Made by a program: the position numbers and the translations under genes. This document shows positions 7,751-15,985 of a stretch of DNA of 19,833 nt, piece after piece (the stretch's first letter is position 1; each line of letters starts with the position of its first letter). This DNA comes from Halocaridina rubra (lineage: Eukaryota > Arthropoda > Malacostraca > Decapoda > Atyidae), in contig JAXCGZ010023970.1 of the NCBI GenBank assembly GCA_037179515.1, positions 1 through 19,833 of the forward strand, read 5' to 3'. A model generated the notes under the pieces. That model ran no database searches, was not told where the DNA came from, and saw only the letters and a list, made by a program, of their open reading frames with translations.

Positions 7751-7858
7751 CATTTATCATGCTCTTATTTCTGCCTTGTCCTTAGACTGCTACTTTTTCT
7801 TCCCCTCAATGCTTTCTTGGTGCCCGGGTACGATGGTAATTTCCTCTTGTCCATTCCG
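7751..7858 (+). repeat. Dispersed repeat D, longer copy
   Basis: Shares CTCTTATTTCTGCCTTGTCC, GCTACTTTTTCTTC and TTTCTTGGTGCCCGGGTACG, then CCTCTTGTCC, with the reverse complement of 9663-9777. The start is also shared with 6364-6415. Translation of the shared block gives related hydrophobic peptides (LLFLPC), but it is broken by stops in this copy, so no gene is called. Confidence 0.6.
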
Positions 7859-7899
7859 GCGAAAAAAAAAAAATCGAAAAAGTAGTCTGTAGTTCTGAA

Positions 7900-7901
<2 letters not shown>

Positions 7902-7992
<91 letters not shown>
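7902..7992. repeat. (TC)n microsatellite
   Basis: A perfect TC dinucleotide tract of about 90 bp. Arg-Glu runs on the opposite strand are artefacts. Confidence 0.97.
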
Positions 7993-7997
<5 letters not shown>

Positions 7998-8104
7998 CCA
8001 TTTCTTGAGGACATGGCCAATGCTGGCGTGCTTCCAACTTTGCCGGAAACTCATCAGCAACAAATAAATTCATGAAAAACATCTAGTTGTAATAGTAACA
8101 TGGT

Positions 8105-8324
8105 GAGTGCGTGTATATATATGTATCCATGTGTATATATACGATAATGTATGTATGTGTATATATACGAGTATGTATGTATGTATGAATGTATATGTAT
8201 GAGTATGTATGTATGTATATGTATATAAGAGTATGTATGCATGTATATGTATGTATATACGGGTATGTATGCATGTGTGTAGTATGTAAAAGTGCATTTA
8301 TGTACGTATATGTGTGTGTGTGTG

Positions 8325-8400
<76 letters not shown>
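8105..8400. repeat. (GTAT)n-like cryptic repeat, (GT)n and (AG)n
   Basis: 8105-8300 is an imperfect tract of GTAT, GTATATAT and GAGTATGTATGTATG phrases. A (GT)n core lies at 8309-8324, and a perfect (AG)n at about 8328-8400. Confidence 0.9.
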
Positions 8401-8401
<1 letters not shown>

Positions 8402-8404
<3 letters not shown>

Positions 8405-8732
8405 TCAAGCTAACATATCTAATCTTGAATTACTATAAATTTTCTTTTTCTTTTCGCGTTTACTAACGATACTACAATGATATCACAGTAAATTAATACT
8501 ATTAAAAATAAAAAAAATAAACAATAATTAATAATAAATTCAATAACTTGTATCATTTCTTACGAATGGATATAATGTATTTATTAATATAATAAAAGCA
8601 CTATCTATAGCGTGAAATTTATTTAACAACAACTATGCACGTTACTTTAAGGGGAAAAATCACTTAAGATGCATTCACACACAAACACACGCGCGCGTGC
8701 ACAAACACACACAAGCGTTTGACAAAGGGACA
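8402..8732. other. AT-rich spacer, no gene seen
   Basis: Poly-A/T rich unique sequence, then a short CACACAAACACACGCGCGCG-type alternating tract at about 8677-8715. Confidence 0.5.
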
Positions 8733-8862
8733 ACAGAGCAGAGTGGTTGAAATACTCGACTCGGAGTTGACAGACCGACGATCAAGTTCATCGTGGGGCG
8801 TTAGGAGGTCATTCCAGCATTAATTCCTCAGCCCCACACTGTGTCCACCCCCCATAACGGGG
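8733..8862 (+). repeat. SINE family B, copy 3
   Basis: The head GCAGAGTGGTTGAAATACTC is followed by GACTCGGAGTTGACAGACCG, a B-box-like GATCAAGTTCATCGTGGGGC, and the body TTAATTCCTCAGCCCCACAC and TGTGTCCACCCCCCATAACG. It aligns over its whole length with the minus-strand copy at 6021-6161. It is the clearest copy of the family for the A-box region. Confidence 0.75.
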
Positions 8863-9215
8863 ATGAATAGCGACAAATAGCACATAAGCACAAACAAGCG
8901 TTTGATAAATATAATTCTTGCTCTTTTTCGACTGGTTATCGAACCCAATGAAATAAAAAAAAGTCCTGGATCATTTGATTTTTGGATAAGGATGAATTAA
9001 ATATACACAACAAATATTTTGGTGTAACATAAATTTCTTCAAAACAGAACTTCAGGCCATGCTCTTTAAGGATATCCTTCTACTTTTTACACTATATTAA
9101 TTGTATGATGCACACTGTATTTTAATCTGAAATACAATTCTTACAAACATAATTTCCTCACACTTTTTCCTTTGAAATTGATAGATTTTACAGGAGAAAA
9201 CGAAACTGAATTACA
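8863..9215. other. AT-rich spacer, no gene seen
   Basis: Unique sequence; no repeat family or coding signal was identified. Confidence 0.5.
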
Positions 9216-9366
9216 CCATACCTGTAAAACAGCCCTGGACGAATAATACAACTGAAAAGTTCAGCTTTTCTCTGGCTACTGGAGACAGCAATGTACGTCA
9301 ATGGCTCGTCAGCTTGACGCGTACAGTACGAGTGAATCGCAGACGCTCAGTTTAGATTAAACTGAG
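9216..9366 (-). promoter_or_regulatory. Possible minus-strand first exon or promoter island
   Basis: On the minus strand a splice-donor-like ACAG|GTATGG occurs at 9222/9221, and TCAGTTG, matching the arthropod initiator consensus, occurs at 9255-9249. The flank 9290-9350 contains several CG dinucleotides in an otherwise CG-poor region. A 21-bp palindrome CTCAGTTTA-GAT-TAAACTGAG lies at 9346-9366. There is no TATA box and no start codon that can be tied to a protein. This is a weak call offered only because the signals coincide. Confidence 0.15.
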
Positions 9367-9539
9367 AAACTTAGTGAGTGAAGTGCTACTTAGCGACTAC
9401 AACTTAATAAAAACTGCCGAAATTATTTCTCAGATAGGAATCATATAATAAAATGAATGGCCAGTTATAAACTCTAATTAAATTGTTCCTAATGAGTTTT
9501 CAATAACTAAAAAATCATGTACATGATTTTCAGTTTATT

Positions 9540-9624
9540 AACAAATACAGCGAACGTCCTGTGAACCACCCAAAATTTCCCATGGACCACCAGTGGTCCA
9601 TGGATCATCAGTTGAGAACCACTA
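9540..9624 (-). mobile_element. hAT-like transposon terminus
   Basis: Read on the minus strand, the end TAGTGGTTCTCAACTGATGA followed by TCCATGGACCACTGGTGGTC resembles the CAGTGGTTCTCAA termini of Charlie-type hAT elements. It includes an internal perfect hairpin CCATGGACCA-CCAG-TGGTCCATGG at 9580-9603. No matching opposite end or transposase was found upstream in the window, so it is a remnant or one end of a diverged non-autonomous copy. Confidence 0.55.
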
Positions 9625-9662
9625 GACTAATCACTTCAACATTCCATTTTTTTTCTCTAATT

Positions 9663-9780
9663 GAATGTGACAGGAACAGGCAAAGAGAATTGCCCTCATC
9701 GGGCCCAGGCACCAAAAGAAACATGAGATGAAGAAAAGTAGCAGATCCAGAACAAGGCAGAAATAAGAGAATGATGATCA
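9663..9780 (-). repeat. Dispersed repeat D, minus-strand copy
   Basis: The reverse complement matches 7751-7858 in order: CATTCTCTTATTTCTGCCTT, GCTACTTTTCTTC, TTTCTTTTGGTGCCTGGGCC and CTCTTTGCCTGTTCC. A 65-codon open frame crosses it on the minus strand, but no domain is recognised and the plus-strand copy has stops. Confidence 0.6.
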
Positions 9781-9929
9781 ACAGAAAGGACAGGATGATA
9801 GTCAAAGTAATGAAGATATGAAATTGAAAAAAAAAGAAAGCACGATTAGGCCCTGAGATGATAGGTCCTAAGAGTCAGAGAAGACAGAGGGGGGGTATTT
9901 GCCTGTTCGAATACCTCTTTTTTGCCGGC

Positions 9930-10310
9930 AGTTTTCCAAATTTCATATGGATTCACTGTATCTCAACAGCTCTTGGAGACTAGCCTGATTCTTTGTTGAG
10001 AGTTTTCTTCTAAACTTCTACTTCATCAGCTGCTATTCCAAGGTTCATTTGGGGTCGCTGAATATAACTTGCCTAGAAGACAACAAATAATCTCGGCTCA
10101 GTTTTCTAAACTACTGCTTTTATAGTTTTTTTTTTCTATAGCTTTTCCCCATGTTATATGGGGTTGCAGTATCTCACCCGCTCTTGAAGACCAGCATAAG
10201 TTATGGTTCACAGTTCTACTGCCTGATGCTCTTCTTCCATACACCAACACTCGAATGATCCAGGATTGGGATCGGCACTGAATTGAGCTGGTTCGCTCTC
10301 CCCATTTGCT
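9930..10310 (+). repeat. Dispersed repeat family E, several fragments
   Basis: Three imperfect fragments repeat the phrase with ATATGGGGT, a GCAGTATCTCAC-like block and CTCTTGGAGACTAGCCT: 9940-9987, 10036-10075 and 10137-10195. The last continues into CCAGGATTGGGATCGGCACT and GCTGGTTCGCTCTCCCC (10260-10306), which matches 4282-4331. The order at both loci is the same, so this is one family copied twice. No coding capacity is seen. Confidence 0.6.
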
Positions 10311-10667
10311 GGATTATTACACTATATCTATGAATTATTACACCAATTCTATGATTTTTATTTAATTAAAAAATACACAACCACCAAAAACCTAAACTAA
10401 AAAAATCACCCTCTGATTTAATGTGAATTTACTAATGTGAACTCCAATGTTAACACGTCAGCACAGAAAGCTATCTGAACACGCAAAAGGAGGGACGCTG
10501 AAATGGTAAATGGGTGAAAGAGGGGAGAAAAGATATTACCTCTCTTTAAATGTATTTTTTCAACCGAGGGGAAAGTAATATCCTACGTAATAAGTCTATT
10601 TCAATGATCAATGCAACTAGGGTATGCAAATGATTTTCACTGGTAGTACAAATTACACAGAGTGGTA
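10311..10667. other. Spacer before the 72-bp minisatellite
   Basis: Unique AT-rich DNA; no gene or known repeat is recognised. Confidence 0.45.
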
Positions 10668-11310
10668 GGTGGGTTCTATCCATGTGGAGTTGAGCGGCGA
10701 GTTCAATAAAAAATAGTAAATAATGGGTGGGTACTCTCCAAAAGAGGCGATGACAGCCAAGTACCTCCCATAGATCAATAAAGAAAAGAAAATAATGGGT
10801 TGGTACTCTACATGAGAGGAGATGACAGTCACGTTCCTCCCATAGATCAATAAAGAGGCGCAAATAATGAGTGAATACTCTACAAGAGAGGAATTAACAG
10901 TCATCTACCTCCCACAGATCAATAATGAAGAGCAAATAATGGGTGGGTACTCTACATGAGAGGAGGTGACAGTCATATGCCTTTCAAAGATCTATAAAGA
11001 AAAAAAGATAATGGGTGGGTACTCTCTAAGAGATGAGTTGACAGTCATATGCCTCCCACAGATCAATAAAGAAGAGCAAATAATGGGTGGGCACTCTCCA
11101 AGAGAGGAATTGATAGTCATCTACCTCCCATAGATCAATAAAGAAGAGCAAATAATGGGTGGGCACTCTCCAAGAGAGGAAAAAAGTCTCATATGCCTCT
11201 CATAGACCCATAAAGAAGAGCAAATAATGGGTGGGTACTCTACATGAGAGGAGTTGACAGTCTCATAACAGCCATATATCAATAAAGAACAGTAAATAAT
11301 AAGTGATGTG
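10668..11310. repeat. Regular 72-bp minisatellite, about nine units
   Basis: Seven consecutive units keep a length of exactly 72 bp: 10741-10812, 10813-10884, 10885-10956, 10957-11028, 11029-11100, 11101-11172 and 11173-11244. A partial unit lies before and a decayed unit after. Conserved phrases are AGAGAGGAGTTGACAGTCAT, CCTCCCATAGATCAATAAAG and AATAATGGGTGGGTACTCT. Units differ by substitutions, not by indels. Read on the minus strand, the consensus is open for 24 codons (core VPTHYLLFFIDLWE). Units 10885-10956, 10957-11028 and 11173-11244 carry stops in that frame, so no protein is called. Confidence 0.92.
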
Positions 11311-11479
11311 TAACTAATAAGTAATTGAAGAAAGACCTACATCGAGCAGTCCAGGCCAGTCCTAATTCAGTCCAAAGCCTTCACCTGTAATTTTGCAAGA
11401 AGGAATTATAATATTTAAAATCGAAAAGCAATAGATTTTTTATAAATAAATGTTCATTTTCAGTGTTCTGAAGCTTAAT
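11311..11479. other. Unique spacer, no gene seen
   Basis: No repeat or coding signal was identified between the two tandem arrays. Confidence 0.4.
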
Positions 11480-12480
11480 AAAGTTCTTCACGTGCACGTT
11501 TTAAAACAGTTAAAATCGAATCTGTATTTCTGCTGCCAAATTTTACATTTCCTGCGTGTCTAAATATCTTGTCTAAAGGTGTTCTGCCAATTACAATCCA
11601 GTTCTTATTCAGGACTCTAGCAGGTTGGAAGCCAGCTGTCCAAATTTTACTTGAAATTATTTATATCACGTAAACTTAGACATGTCTTTACGTTATCAAA
11701 TTCTATATGGTTCATATTTCTTAATATCTCACCAAGGACTGCTCCAACAATCACAATATCCATGTTTAGCCCTGGAATCTTACAAGCTAAAGACAAGCTA
11801 TATAAAATTAACTTTAAATCATTTATATAATTAGAATTCAATTATTTACCTATAGTGCCTTATTCAACAATATCTAAAGACTGCTCTAGCAATTAAACAA
11901 CTTCAAGTTTTGTCCTGGACTCTGGTAGGGTAAAAACAAGCTGTCTAAATTTATCATGAAATGAGTTGTATCGTTTCAATTTAACCATTTCTCCCTGTTG
12001 GAAAAGTCTATATTGCCTAAGTTTCTGACAACAAGGATAAAAGCAAGCTGTCAAACTTTATCATGAAATAAAGCTGTATCACTTCAATTCAATCATTTCT
12101 TCCTGCTGCTAAATTCCATATTGCTCAAGTCTTATTAAAACCTTACCGAGGACTGCTATAGAAACAACAAAGACCTAGGACTTGTCAGGGGCCCTGACAA
12201 GGCTCAGAGCAAGCTGTATGTATTTTTTCAGCATTTTCTTAACTCTGAAAAATTATAATTTTTCCAGGTTTCTGAATACATCAAAAGAACTTTTTGTAGC
12301 AATCACAACGATCAAGGTTTTGTCCAGGACTCAGGTAGGATTAAAGCAAGCGGTTCATTATTTTCTTGCATCAACTTAAATAATTTAAAGTTGATCAGTT
12401 CCTTCTGCTGCCAAATTCCATATTGTCCATTTATCTGAATAAATCCCAAAATAGACCAAACGAATGCTGTCTAAATTTAT
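11480..12480. repeat. Old, eroded tandem repeat, units about 110-160 bp
   Basis: The phrase AAAGCAAGCTGTCTAAATTT recurs near 11625, 11790, 11935, 12040, 12210, 12340 and 12460. It is followed by CATTTCTTCCTGCTGCCAAA, TTCCATATTGCTCAAGT, and then GGACTGCTCTAGCAATCACA and GTTTTGTCCTGGACTC. The order is kept while spacing drifts, so the array is ancient. A perfect 21-bp palindrome CTTGTCAGGG-G-CCCTGACAAG lies at 12181-12201. A 64-codon minus-strand frame (11647-11841) crosses one unit and is not conserved in the others. Confidence 0.7.
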
Positions 12481-13350
12481 CTAGCAAATCCTAATGTCCA
12501 ATTTAGACACTCATCACTATACAGGCGGACCACAGCTTTTTATTAAAAAAAGTGACATTCAACTTCTGAGGTTTCCTAAATCCCGTTGAGATGAAAGAAA
12601 ATTGACAATAAAAGATTAATAATATAGCAAATGACACGCGACATAAGGCTCTAAAGAAACAGGATATGCGTGACAAAAACAAGATGGAATAGGTTAGCAA
12701 GAAACAGCGACCCCATATTGAATTGGGGCAAAGACGTTATTAAAGGATTGATAAAGCCATTGTATTCCCAATAGCTGGAGGACCTCAATCTGAGGATCAA
12801 AATGAGATCGAAGAGAACTAATTAAAGGGGATGGACTACAATAGCAATACCATTTCAAAATGATGATTAAAAAATAAATCTTTAAAGACTAGGGCCTCAA
12901 CGAGGTAATCCCTCTCCACAAAGGCAATAAAATAATTTCAAAAGATATTCAATTCTCACTCTCTCATTCCTAATTCTGGGAACATTTCTTAATACTGGCA
13001 CAAGCAATTATGGTAAAGTATCGCTTTTACTGACATTTATAAATAACTGAAAACCGATCATGATTTTGCTAAAAATAAAGACGACAAAAACGACTATATT
13101 TATCTTTTTATTTATATTTGTTTTATTTATTTATATATCTTCTGCAAACACTCTCGCTAACTTAAGAGCGGAAGAAGTGAATTTATAAATTTAGGATATA
13201 TTGGAAAATACGAGAGAATTTTTTAAAACTGAATTTCATATTTTTATCTTGGATTTATAATTATAGTGTTTCTTCGCGTGGTGATGTAGAAGATTTCAAC
13301 GAAAATTCCCTTCACTAAACTCATTACAATTCTCTCAAATGTGAAATATG
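12481..13350. other. Unique AT-rich sequence, no gene seen
   Basis: Scanned on both strands; only short open frames without recognisable domains and no clear repeat. Probably intron or intergenic DNA. Confidence 0.5.
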
Positions 13351-13351
<1 letters not shown>

Positions 13352-13422
<71 letters not shown>

Positions 13423-13428
13423 CACACA
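13352..13428. repeat. (AC)n microsatellite
   Basis: An AC tract of about 75 bp with one G interruption at about 13416. It adjoins the end of the tRNA-like repeat at 13443-13512. Confidence 0.96.
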
Positions 13429-13442
13429 TACATATATGAATC

Positions 13443-13935
13443 ATATTTTACCCCGATCGGGACTTAAACCTTACAGCTTAACTGCTATACCAGGAATGAA
13501 CGCATTCTATCTGATTGCCACTCTGTTCATATTACAGATTCTCCAAACCTCACTTTTAGATCTTCAGTGGTGCAATTATCTGTCTTAGGTACGAGTCCCG
13601 GTCAGAGGTAAAATATGATTCATGTTTTCACAAATGGTAATGTGTTATTTGATTATTGTTACTAGCTGCGATTCGAATTAAATGCAAAGAGAAAAAAAAA
13701 ACGAAGCCACAATAGAGGTTAGGAGAAACTGTAATAAGAATACAGAGGCATTAAGATAGAATGCGTTCATTCCTAGTATAGCAGTTAAGCTGTAAGTTGG
13801 TTTCTCTTTTGTAGACCTTCATTGGTGTACTTAATAGTGCCTTGGCACAGTAATTACAGTATATGTCTTAGGTTCGAGTCCCGGTCAGGGGTAAAATATA
13901 ATTAATGTTTTCACATATGGTAATGTGTTTATTGA
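13443..13935. repeat. Cluster of tRNA-like repeat C, three copies
   Basis: Copy 1 is on the minus strand (13443-13512). Read that way it gives AGATAGAATGCGTTCATTCC, TGGTATAGCAGTTAAGCTGT, AAGTCCCGATCGGGGTAAAA. Copy 2 is on plus (13566-13660): TGTCTTAGGTACGAGTCCCG, GTCAGAGGTAAAATATGATT, GGTAATGTG. Copy 3 is on plus (13755-13935) and contains both the AGATAGAATGCG start and the GGTTCGAGTCCCGGTCAGGG ending. GGTTCGAGTCC is a T-arm/B-box motif, so these are probably tRNA-derived fragments. Copy 1 against the start of copy 3 forms an inverted pair over about 50 bp. The cluster is immediately 5' of the (AC)n that hosts the LINE. Confidence 0.65.
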
Positions 13936-13953
13936 TTATGTATATATATAATA

Positions 13954-13979
13954 CATACACACACACACACACACACACC
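13954..13979. repeat. (AC)n at the 5' junction of the LINE
   Basis: About 12 AC units end at 13979 and are followed directly by LINE ORF1 sequence. With the (AC)n after 17602 this is read as the split target microsatellite. Confidence 0.93.
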
Positions 13980-13981
13980 TA

Positions 13982-14707
13982 AATGAATTAGATGTTAGTT
14001 CACTGTTCTCTTCTGAGAAAGACGAGATTGCTGCTTGGACTGTCCAGATTAAGGAAAACATTGAATAGTTTAGAAAAGAGTTCCAGGAGCTGAATATGGA
14101 ACATGATGCCAAGAAAACTTCCTTTGCTGATGCATTAAAGGGGAATGTGGCAGTAAAAGAGGCTGTACAGGTGGTGGCACTGGAAAACATACAAACAGTT
14201 GACTATAAAGAGACAGTAATCGAAAATATGAAAGACGTTGTGATGGAAAGGGCAAATCCATTGATCAGAGAGGCACTTGATAAAAAGAAGACAGTGGTAA
14301 TCTCAGGCATAAGCAAATCCAAGGAGCCAACATGGCAGGGGAGACTTGAAGAAAATAAAGCTAGGGTTGTAGACCTGATAAGAAAGCTTGGAGTAGTTTG
14401 TGGTCCTGAGGATATTGTAAACATTCACCAACTAGGCAAATATTCGAGGGAAGGAACGCCGAGACCAACAAAAGTAACCTTAGAGAGAGAGGAAACATGT
14501 AGGGAAATATTGTTGAGAAAAAAAGGTCTAAAAGACCTTCAAGAATTCAAAGAAGTGTTCATTAGACGATACAGAACACAGGAAGAGATGTGAAAGATCA
14601 AAAACTTGTTGGAGGAGGCAAGAAGGTTAAATGAGGAAAGAAATGAAGGAGAAGAAAAATTTTCATTTCAGAGTTCTTCCAGACAAAGGGGAGATAAAAG
14701 AAGATAA
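13982..14707 (+). pseudogene. LINE ORF1 (RRM-like RNA-binding protein), truncated
   Basis: The frame opens at the truncation point (NELDVSSLFSSEKDEIAAW) and runs to TAA at 14705-14707. It is broken by TAG at 14066-14068 and TGA at 14591-14593. The ATG at 14096 is therefore only an internal methionine, not the native start. The first part is charged and helix-prone (KENIE, FRKEFQEL), compatible with a coiled coil. From about 14286 the pattern VVISGISKSKEPTW, DLIRKLGVVCGPEDIVNIHQ, LGKYSREGTPRPTKVTLERE and FIRRYRTQEEM matches the RRM-like fold common in LINE ORF1 proteins. In living elements this protein coats the RNA and takes part in the retrotransposition particle. The last 77 bases overlap the start of ORF2 in another frame. 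Confidence 0.85.
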
Positions 14708-15598
14708 TGACAGAAGATCAGGGGATGGGGCCTCAATAAGATTGTTATACACAAATGCTGATGGATTAGCTGGTAAGGCAGTAGAATTAAAAGATAGGAT
14801 TCACAACAGTAAGGCAGATATAGTAGCAATTACAGAGACTAAGTTGAGTGAGGACATAAACAGTGTCACAGTTTTTCCTAAGGGCTTCAGAATATTAAGG
14901 GTTGAAAGATCTGAGAGGACTGGTGGAGGGATAGCACTGCTCATAAGTGAAAGGATTAAAGTTGAAGAAATAAACTTGGCTACAGAAAGTGAAAGTTCAA
15001 GGAATTTCTTGTTGCTCGCATAAATACTGGGTCAGAGAGCATTATAATAACTGTTGTATATAACCCACCAAGGAACCAGAATAGGCTAGAAGTTTATGAG
15101 GAAAGTCATATAGGTACTATTGAAGTCATAAACTCAGTTGTTAACATGGCACGGGAGAGAAAATGTAGGATTTTGATTATGGGAAATTTTAATCATAAAG
15201 AGATCGATTAGATAAATCTTGACCCACACAGTGGTGAGGACTCATTCGGGGCAAGATTCCTAGATTGCGTACAAGGGAATTTCCTACACCAACATGTAAT
15301 GGAACCAACAAGGGCCAGGGGTGGGGTTGAGCCATCACTACTTGATCTAGTATTCACAGATAATGTGTTGGATATTGAAAAAATTGAGTATGAACCTCCA
15401 ATTGGAAAGAGTGACCACTGTATGTTGTTGATGGAGTATATCATTGAAGATACTCCGCCTGAGAGTAGAGGCACTGAGGACATGAGGAGGAAATATCCGA
15501 AAGGAGATTACATGCAGTTATTGACTGGAGAACCTTATTTTACAACAAATTTGTACAAGAAATATATGACATCTTTTGTGAGAAATGTGGGAAGATAG
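14631..15598 (+). pseudogene. LINE ORF2, endonuclease domain, decayed
   Basis: ORF2 starts at ATG 14631, directly after an in-frame TAA, and overlaps the end of ORF1. Motifs of an apurinic/apyrimidinic-type endonuclease appear in order: LLYTNADGLAGKAVELKDRI, DIVAITETKLSED, GGGIALLISE, VVYNPPRN, ILIMGNFNHKEID, SLLDLVFTDN and KSDHCML. This enzyme nicks the target DNA to prime reverse transcription. Damage: a one-base loss near 15000 moves the frame, and TAG at 15209-15211 probably replaces a Trp codon (the family has Asp-Trp or similar there). The usual Gly-Asp-Phe-Asn motif reads Gly-Asn-Phe-Asn, so a catalytic Asp is gone. The domain is dead. Its target preference was presumably set by this domain and the 3' end of the RNA. 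Confidence 0.85.
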
Positions 15599-15985
15599 TA
15601 GATTGCTGCATACTTGTCACCAAAGTAGGTGTAATTCATGCCAGAGAGAAATGGTTCGATAATGTGTGTAAAAGAGCTAAGGAGTGGAAAGACAAATGCT
15701 GGAAAAGGTATAGGAGGAGAAAAAAACATAAATGCCTGGCAAATCTACAAAAGAGCAAGAAATGACTACCCAAGTAAAAGAAGAGAGGCAGAGAGAGACT
15801 ATGAGAGGGACATCACCAGGAAGGCTAAAGAAAATCAAAAGCTTTTCCACACCTTTATCAGAGGAAAACTGAAGGTAAAAGAACAGGTTTTAAGGCTAAA
15901 GAGAGAGGATGGAAGCATCACTGAGACAGATGCAGAGATCTGCAAAGAATTGAACAAAGAGTTTCAGTCATATTTACAGTAGAAA
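15599..15985 (+). pseudogene. LINE ORF2, linker between endonuclease and RT
   Basis: The frame moves three times. Near 15600 it changes to the frame of REKWFDNVCKRAKEWKDKCW. Near 15720 it changes within a run of seven A to the frame of NAWQIYKRARNDYPSKRREA, probably an added A. Near 15970 one base is lost before VENTTPPQIAE. The region is rich in Lys, Arg and Glu (ERDYERDITRKAKENQKLFH) and fits the basic linker that joins the endonuclease to the reverse transcriptase in CR1-type ORF2 proteins (KLFHTFIRGKLKVKEQVLRL precedes the RT domain in the family). Confidence 0.75.

Noticed and set aside
7765..8297. Arg-Glu rich and Tyr/His/Thr-rich minus-strand frames
   Set aside because: They come from the (TC)n and GTAT-rich tracts at 7902-7992 and 8105-8300.
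9608..9805. 65-codon hydrophobic minus-strand frame as a small membrane protein
   Set aside because: It crosses dispersed repeat D and the hAT-like end, and the plus-strand copy of repeat D has stops in the same frame.
10668..11310. 72-bp repeats as a CRISPR array
   Set aside because: The genome is eukaryotic and the whole 72 bp repeats, with no unique spacers.
11480..12480. Array of alternative exons (the minus-strand unit reads IVIVGAVLG, similar to the candidate exon at 3771-3810)
   Set aside because: The frame is not conserved between units, and splice sites are not kept at the same place. The resemblance is a short hydrophobic stretch only.
14096..14593. A stand-alone 165-residue gene starting at the ATG at 14096
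   Set aside because: The frame continues before this ATG (past a TAG at 14066) and after the TGA at 14591. It is the middle of a broken LINE ORF1.
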